This document shows, piece after piece, positions 59,720-64,000 of a stretch of DNA of 64,000 nucleotides. Every line of letters begins with the position of its first letter. Within the stretch, counting starts at the first letter, position 1. Made by a program: the position numbers and the translations under genes. This DNA comes from Bosea sp. NBC_00550 (GTDB lineage Bacteria; Pseudomonadota; Alphaproteobacteria; Rhizobiales; Beijerinckiaceae), in NCBI RefSeq assembly GCF_026020075.1, contig NZ_CP102772.1, positions 3,446,501-3,510,500 on the forward strand. The letters run 5' to 3'. Below the pieces are notes generated by a model that worked only from the letters and a program-made list of their open reading frames with translations, made no database searches and was not told where the DNA came from.

Positions 59720-60727
59720 TCAGCTCGGCAGCACGAGCACGCCCGCTGCGCCATCCTCGGCGCCGAAGGCGAGGCGCTTGCCGCCCTTGTCCCAGGCGAA
59801 AGCGCTGATGCCGCTGTCGCGCACGGCCGGTCGCACCAGCAACTCGGAGCCATCGGTCAGCCGCACCAGCAGGATACAGCCGTCGTCATAGCCGATCGCC
59901 AGAACCAGCGCGCCGGGATGGAAGGCGACGCGGGTGACGCGCGCATGGCGCACGCCGCATTCGCGCGGCGCCTTGCCCTGCGGCCCGTCGCCCTGAAACG
60001 GCCAGACGATCGCGCCGTCCGCGCCACTGGAGGCGAGCCAGAGCCCGTCATGCGACCAGGACAGCGAACGCGGCTTGGCCGGATAGCCGGTCATCCGCAT
60101 ATGCCCGGGCTTGTCGCCGAGCTTCCAGCCATGCAGCGCATTCTCCTGCATCGAGCTGACGACGAAGCGCCCGTCCGGGGACCAGGCGACATCGAGATGC
60201 GAACCCTTCCATTCCAGGAATTCCGGCTTCGCCTCGGTGTTGGGATACCAGAGCGAGACACCGTTCATCTGGGCGATGGCGAGGCGATAGCCCTTCGGCG
60301 CGAAGACGAGGCCCTGCGGCGTGCTCGCCGCTTCCAATGTGCGCACGCGGCCCTTCTCGTCGCGGGCATGCACGCTCTTGCCAGTGTTCCAGGCGAGATT
60401 GCCGGAGGCCGAGAGCGTGATCGCATCGATCCAGCGCCGCTTCGGGTCCTTCGCCAGCTCTTCCGGCTCGCCTTCGATGCGGGTTGCGACGACGCGCCCG
60501 TCATCGCCGCCGGTGATGAGCCGCTCGCCATCGCCCGTCGCCGACAGGATACCGCCGGCATGCGCCTCGACGCTGTCCGTCGTGCCGTCGCGCCAGCGCA
60601 GCACGCGCCCGTCGGCGAGCGCGAAGGCAAGGCCCTGCTTCAACCAGCGGATGGCGACGACATGGGTCTCGGCCGCGATGGGCGTGACATGCTCGCGCAG
60701 CGAGACGGTTTGGGCGATGGTGCTCAT
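59720..60727 (-). CDS. WD40-repeat propeller protein
   Basis: A 335-residue protein made of about seven WD40-type blades: GLAFALADGRVLRWRDG, ERLITGGDDGRVVATRIEG, GNLAWNTGKSVHARDEKG, RLAIAQMNGVSLWYPN, DVAWSPDGRFVVSSMQENALHGWKLGD, SLSWSHDGLWLASSGADGAIVWPF and LVLAIGYDDGCILLVRLTDG. No signal peptide, so cytoplasmic. In relatives this type of protein lies with a COG0523 GTPase and zinc importer genes as here, which suggests a scaffold or metal-homeostasis partner; the reaction, if any, is unknown. Confidence 0.85.
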   Translation of the reverse strand: MSTIAQTVSLREHVTPIAAETHVVAIRWLKQGLAFALADGRVLRWRDGTTDSVEAHAGGILSATGDGERLITGGDDGRVVATRIEGEPEELAKDPKRRWIDAITLSASGNLAWNTGKSVHARDEKGRVRTLEAASTPQGLVFAPKGYRLAIAQMNGVSLWYPNTEAKPEFLEWKGSHLDVAWSPDGRFVVSSMQENALHGWKLGDKPGHMRMTGYPAKPRSLSWSHDGLWLASSGADGAIVWPFQGDGPQGKAPRECGVRHARVTRVAFHPGALVLAIGYDDGCILLVRLTDGSELLVRPAVRDSGISAFAWDKGGKRLAFGAEDGAAGVLVLPS

Positions 60728-60768
60728 GCGGCCGGTCTAGCGCAGCTCGTTATCCGTGAAAACCACTG

Positions 60769-60880
60769 CGTCATCCCGGGTGACCGAAGGGAAACCCGGG
60801 ATCCATGCCCCAGCGCTTCCGATGAAGGCTCAGGCATGGATCCCGGATCGGCGCAGCTTCGCTGCTGGTCCGGGATGACG
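60769..60880. repeat. REP-like palindromic repeat, family 1 copy B
   Basis: A 112-bp element bounded by CGTCATCCCGGG and CCGGGATGACG, with an internal pair GGGATCCATGCC / GGCATGGATCCC identical to copy A at 22137. It fills most of the gap between the WD40 and COG0523 genes, so a long transcript of both would carry a strong hairpin. Confidence 0.82.
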
Positions 60881-60898
60881 ACGGCGAGAATTGAGGCC

Positions 60899-61861
60899 TC
60901 AAGCCGCGCAGGCTTCAAACCCCTTGCGCAACTCATTCTCGTTGAGACCGCGCCCGATGAAGACGAGGCGGCTCTCGCGCTTCTCGCCATCCTTCCAGTC
61001 GCGCTGGAGATCGCCGTCGAGGATCATGTGCACGCCCTGGAAGACGAAGCGGCGCGGTTCGTCCTTGAAGGCGAGGATGCCCTTGGAGCGCAGGATGTTC
61101 GGTCCCTGGATCTGGGTGAGGTCATTGATCCACGGCATGAACTTCTCGGGATCGACCTCGCCCGGCACGGTCAGCGAGATCGAGCGGATATCCTCGGCAT
61201 GATGATGGTGATGGCCGGATTCGAGGAAGTCAGGCTCGATGTCGAGAATGCGGTCGAGATCGAAGGCGTTGCGGTCGAGCAGTTGGTCGATCGCCACGTC
61301 GCAACGCTCGGCCTTGTGCAGCTTGGCATAGGGGTTGATCTTGCGGATTTGCGCCTCGACCTCTGCCAGTTCCTCGGCCGAGACGAGATCGGTCTTGTTG
61401 AGGATGATGACGTCGGCGAAGGCGATCTGGTTCTTGGCCTCCGGCGCGTCCTTCAGCCGGTCTTTCAGCCACTTCGCGTCGGTCACGGTGACGACGGCGT
61501 CGAGCCGGGTCGCGTCGCCGACATCCTGGTCGACGAAGAAGGTCTGGGCGACCGGCGCGGGATCGGCGAGACCGGTGGTCTCGACGATGATCGCGTCGAA
61601 CTTGCCCTTGCGCTTCATCAGCCCGTCGAGAATGCGGATCAAATCGCCGCGCACGGTGCAGCAGATGCAGCCGTTGTTCATCTCGAAGATTTCCTCGTCG
61701 GCACCGACGATCAGGTCGCCATCGATGCCGGCCTCGCCGAACTCGTTGACGATGACGGCGAACTTCTTGCCGTGGTCCTCGGTCAGGATGCGGTTGAGGA
61801 GCGTGGTCTTGCCGGCGCCCAGATAGCCGGTGAGCACCGTGACGGGGATTTTCTCGGACAT
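60899..61861 (-). CDS. COG0523 GTPase (CobW/ZagA-type metallochaperone)
   Basis: A 320-residue G3E GTPase. Walker A GYLGAGKTTLLNRIL is near residue 12, the metal-binding CICC motif is at NNGCICCTVRGDL near residue 64, ETTGLADP is the switch region and NKTDLV the base-specificity motif. A five-His run (SGHHHHHAED) near residue 220 is a further metal site. The C-terminal CobW domain has ILRSKGILAFKDEPRRFVFQGVH. It inserts or allocates metal, most likely zinc given the adjacent zinc importer. ATG 61861 follows AGGTCA. Confidence 0.92.
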   Translation of the reverse strand: MSEKIPVTVLTGYLGAGKTTLLNRILTEDHGKKFAVIVNEFGEAGIDGDLIVGADEEIFEMNNGCICCTVRGDLIRILDGLMKRKGKFDAIIVETTGLADPAPVAQTFFVDQDVGDATRLDAVVTVTDAKWLKDRLKDAPEAKNQIAFADVIILNKTDLVSAEELAEVEAQIRKINPYAKLHKAERCDVAIDQLLDRNAFDLDRILDIEPDFLESGHHHHHAEDIRSISLTVPGEVDPEKFMPWINDLTQIQGPNILRSKGILAFKDEPRRFVFQGVHMILDGDLQRDWKDGEKRESRLVFIGRGLNENELRKGFEACAA

Positions 61862-61905
61862 GACTTGACCTGAATGGCTGCGACGCTAGCGACGGCGCCG
61901 CCCGG

Positions 61906-62847
61906 TCAAGCCGGGCCGGCGGTCAGCGCCTTCTCGATCTCGCTTATATTGTGCTTCATCATCCGGATGTAAGTCCCCGCCGGACCCGACGCGTCGGACA
62001 GCGCATCCGAATAGAGCCGGCCGCCGACCTTGGCCCCGCTTTCCCGCGCGATCTGCTCGACGAGGCGGGGATTGGTGACGTTTTCGAGGAAGACGGCCGG
62101 GATCTTCTGCCCCTTCACCTGCCGGATGATGCGGGCGACGTCCCTGGCCGAGGCCTCGGCTTCGGTCGAGACGCCCTGCGGCGCGATGAAGGCGATGCCG
62201 TAGGCCTTGACGAAATAGCCGAAGGCATCATGCGTGGTGATCGCCTTGCGCCGGTCGGCGGGGATGCGGGCGACAGCCGCCTTCACCTCGCCTTCGAGCG
62301 TATTGAGCTCGGCCAGATAGGCCGCGGCATTGGCCTCGTAATTCGCCTTGCCCGCCGGATCGGCCGCGCTCAGCGCATCGCGGATATTGGCGACATAGAG
62401 CTTTGCATTGGCGATGTTCTGCCAGGCATGCGGATCGTCATGGCCATGCGCATGCGCCGGACCGCCCTTGCCCTTGTCGTCATGGTCGTCATCCGCCTCG
62501 AGCGGCGTGATGCCCTTGGTCGCTTCGAAGAGCGTGGCCTTCGTGCCCGAGGATTTGACGAGGCGCGGCAGCCAGCCCTCGAAATGCAGCCCGTTGACCA
62601 CGACGAGCTTCGCGCCCGCCATCGCCTTGGCATCGCCCGGCGTCGGCGAATAGACATGCGCATCGCCGTCCGGGCCGACGAGAGTCGTCACGCTGACGCG
62701 CTCGCCGCCGATCTGCCGGACGAAGTCGCCCAGGATCGAGAAGCTCGCCACCACCGGCAGCTTCTCCTGCGCGAAAGCGCCGAAGGGCGCGGCGACTGCG
62801 GTCAGCCCCACGACAAGCCCGGCGATGAGGGCGCGACGGTTAGGCAT
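61906..62847 (-). CDS. aztC: Periplasmic zinc-binding protein of an ABC importer (AztC/ZnuA type)
   Basis: A 313-residue cluster-9 metal-binding protein with a signal peptide (PNRRALIAGLVVGLTAVAAPFGAFAQ). Metal ligands typical of the fold are seen as His in GDAHVYSPTP, His in VNGLHFEGWLP, His in TTHDAFGYFVKAYGI and the late Asp in GRLYSDALSDASG. A His/Asp-rich flexible loop (residues about 125-145, HDDKGKGG, HAHGHDDPHAW) is the zinc-capture loop usual in zinc-specific members. ATG 62847 has a GGAGA ribosome site; the longer frame upstream overlaps the permease gene and is rejected. Confidence 0.88.
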   Translation of the reverse strand: MPNRRALIAGLVVGLTAVAAPFGAFAQEKLPVVASFSILGDFVRQIGGERVSVTTLVGPDGDAHVYSPTPGDAKAMAGAKLVVVNGLHFEGWLPRLVKSSGTKATLFEATKGITPLEADDDHDDKGKGGPAHAHGHDDPHAWQNIANAKLYVANIRDALSAADPAGKANYEANAAAYLAELNTLEGEVKAAVARIPADRRKAITTHDAFGYFVKAYGIAFIAPQGVSTEAEASARDVARIIRQVKGQKIPAVFLENVTNPRLVEQIARESGAKVGGRLYSDALSDASGPAGTYIRMMKHNISEIEKALTAGPA

Positions 62848-62864
62848 CGAAGGTCTCCGCAAAT

Positions 62865-62882
62865 GAAACGATATAACGTTTC
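62865..62882. promoter_or_regulatory. Palindrome upstream of the zinc-binding protein gene, candidate Zur box
   Basis: GAAACG-ATATAA-CGTTTC is a perfect 6-6-6 dyad with an AT-rich centre, 18 bp before the aztC-like start codon and touching the permease stop codon. It resembles alphaproteobacterial Zur operators in size, AT core and position. The regulator is inferred; a mRNA hairpin between two operon genes is the alternative reading. Confidence 0.45.
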
Positions 62883-63757
62883 TATCTCTGGAGATGGGCG
62901 CGAGGCAAGAGGCGGCGCGCAAGTCCGTCCTGCGATCCGAACAGGAGCGAACCGAGATAGATCGCGCCCGCCGCCAGGATGACGGAGGGACCGGCCGGCA
63001 GGCTGGAGCCCGCCGCATAAGACAGGACGAGACCGACATAGCCGGAAACCATGCCGAAACCGGCGGCGAGCAGCAGCAGTCTGGTGATATCCGCCGTCCA
63101 GAAGCGCGCCGCCGCGGCCGGCAGCATCATCATCCCGACGGCCAGCAATGTGCCCAGCGCATGGAAGCCCGCGACGAGGTTGAGCACGACGAGGGCGAGG
63201 AAGGTCAGGTGCACGATGCCGCCGGAGCGGCTGACCGAGCGCAGGAAGCCGGGATCGACGCATTCCAGCACCAGCGGCCGGTAGAGCGCCGCGAGCGTCA
63301 ACAGAGAGATGGTGGCGACGCTGGCGAGCAGGATCAGCACCTGGTCGTCGAGCGCTAGCACATTGCCGAACAGCACATGCAGCAGGTCGATGGCCGAGCC
63401 GCGCAGCGAGACGATGGTAACGCCGAGCGCGAGCGAGATCAGGTAGAAGGCCGCGAGCGAGGCGTCCTCCTTGAGCACCGTCGCCCGCGCCACCGCGCCG
63501 GCCGCCAGCGCCACGGCGAAACCGGCCGCGAGACCGCCGATCGTCATCGCCGGCAGCGAGAACCCCGCGACGAGATAACCCAGCGCCGCGCCGGGCAGGA
63601 TGGCATGCGCCATAGCATCGCCGGTCAGGCTCATCCGCCGGAGCATCAGGAAGACGCCGATCGGCGCGCCCGAGACCGACAGCGCCACGACGCCGACCAG
63701 GGCGCGGCGCATGAAGTCGAATTCGGCGAAGGGGCCGATGAGGAGATCGTAGAGCAT
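62882..63757 (-). CDS. aztB: Zinc ABC importer permease (AztB type)
   Basis: A 291-residue ABC-3 family permease with about eight helices. Family marks are LYDLLIGPFAEFDFMRRALVG at the N-terminus, FLMLRRMSLTGDAMAHAILPGAALGYL, FYLISLALGVTIVSLRG and LGTLLAVGMMMLPAAAARFW. The opening and the LVLECVDPGFLRSVSRSGG segment match my knowledge of AztB. It carries zinc across the inner membrane. The start lies 17 bp after the ATPase stop; the end touches the palindrome before the binding-protein gene. Confidence 0.9.
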   Translation of the reverse strand: MLYDLLIGPFAEFDFMRRALVGVVALSVSGAPIGVFLMLRRMSLTGDAMAHAILPGAALGYLVAGFSLPAMTIGGLAAGFAVALAAGAVARATVLKEDASLAAFYLISLALGVTIVSLRGSAIDLLHVLFGNVLALDDQVLILLASVATISLLTLAALYRPLVLECVDPGFLRSVSRSGGIVHLTFLALVVLNLVAGFHALGTLLAVGMMMLPAAAARFWTADITRLLLLAAGFGMVSGYVGLVLSYAAGSSLPAGPSVILAAGAIYLGSLLFGSQDGLARRLLPRAHLQR

Positions 63758-63774
63758 TGGCCCGATCTGTACGT

Positions 63775-64000
63775 TCAGGCAGCGTCGCGCTGGCAGGGAG
63801 CGGCGTGGCTGTCGAAGGATTCGACCATGCGCCGCGCCCTCAGCAGGTTCTCCGCCGTCAGCACCGCGCCGGTCTCGCCCCAGGCGACGGCCTCGCGCGC
63901 CAGCAACAAGGTCCGCGGAAAGGCCTGCCGCACCGTCTCGATATCGTGCAGCACCGCCACGACCGTGCGGTTCTCGCCATGCCAGCGCCTCACCAGATCG
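63775..64000 (-). CDS. aztA: Zinc ABC importer ATPase (AztA type), C-terminal part only
   Basis: The last 75 or so residues of an ABC ATPase running off the right edge. VVAVLHDIETVRQAFPRTLLLAREAVAWGETGAVLTAENLLRARRM contains the switch His (LHD) and ends in a His/Cys tail (SFDSHAAPCQRDAA) that I associate with AztA. Walker A and B lie outside the window. It is the first gene of the aztABC-like unit. Confidence 0.85.
   Translation of the reverse strand, partial: DLVRRWHGENRTVVAVLHDIETVRQAFPRTLLLAREAVAWGETGAVLTAENLLRARRMVESFDSHAAPCQRDAA

Noticed and set aside
59918..61873. Plus-strand frame opposite the WD40 and COG0523 genes
   Set aside because: Antisense artefact that crosses a REP-like repeat.

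Overview
The window is high-GC chromosomal DNA from an alphaproteobacterium, most likely of the Hyphomicrobiales (Rhizobiales). Supporting this are a cyclic-glucan exporter of the NdvA/ChvA type, an Irr-like iron-control box upstream of a siderophore receptor, an AztABC-type zinc importer, and the neighbourhood of xerD, a small membrane protein, aroK and aroB. A Bosea-like genus is my guess from overall style; nothing in the window proves it. I see no prophage, transposase or CRISPR array.

Layout. (1) 1-15.8 kb, all on the plus strand: the end of a type I secretion adaptor (HlyD), an RTX repeat protein, then a tightly overlapping ten-gene glycan operon (glycosyltransferases, a methyltransferase, two pyruvyl-transferase-family proteins, a membrane-anchored domain protein, a degenerate glycosyltransferase and a secreted protein). 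(2) 15.9-26.2 kb: a siderophore uptake locus. A FhuC-type ATPase, an ABC exporter and an AraC regulator lie on the minus strand; a TonB-dependent receptor, a FhuD-like binding protein, a fused FhuB-like permease and a siderophore-interacting reductase lie on the plus strand. (3) 26.3-28.1 kb: minCDE. (4) 28.3-30.4 kb: an MFS exporter divergent from an AraC regulator. (5) 30.9-34.6 kb: a ferric iron ABC importer (FbpABC type). (6) 34.7-44.3 kb: an accessory-looking stretch with a SnoaL-like protein, a ferric-reductase-like membrane protein overlapping an exported intradiol-dioxygenase-like protein, an alcohol dehydrogenase, a cupin, a propeller protein, SRPBCC, LysR, old yellow enzyme and epimerase genes, with decayed gene remnants, ending at a tRNA-Ala gene. 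(7) 44.4-57.6 kb: core and metabolic genes, namely YggT, gamma-glutamyltransferase, a peptide-binding protein with an amidase, DUF167, carbonic anhydrase, xerD, aroKB, ChaA and NdvA. (8) 57.7-64 kb: a MotAB stator pair, a small conserved protein, a WD40 protein, a COG0523 GTPase and an AztCBA-type zinc importer cut by the right edge.

How it fits together. Iron is handled by two independent systems (xenosiderophore uptake and FbpABC), and zinc by the right-end cluster, whose binding-protein gene is preceded by a palindrome resembling a Zur operator. No siderophore biosynthesis genes are present, so the siderophore is probably taken from others. The left operon looks dedicated to a modified surface or secreted glycan and sits directly after a type I secretion/RTX pair. 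The most unusual items are a large protein that has kept the layout of its neighbouring family-2 glycosyltransferase but lost its acidic signature residues, the haem-membrane/dioxygenase-like gene pair that lacks the tyrosine iron ligands, and a REP-like repeat that supplies the last 17 codons of a conserved gene.
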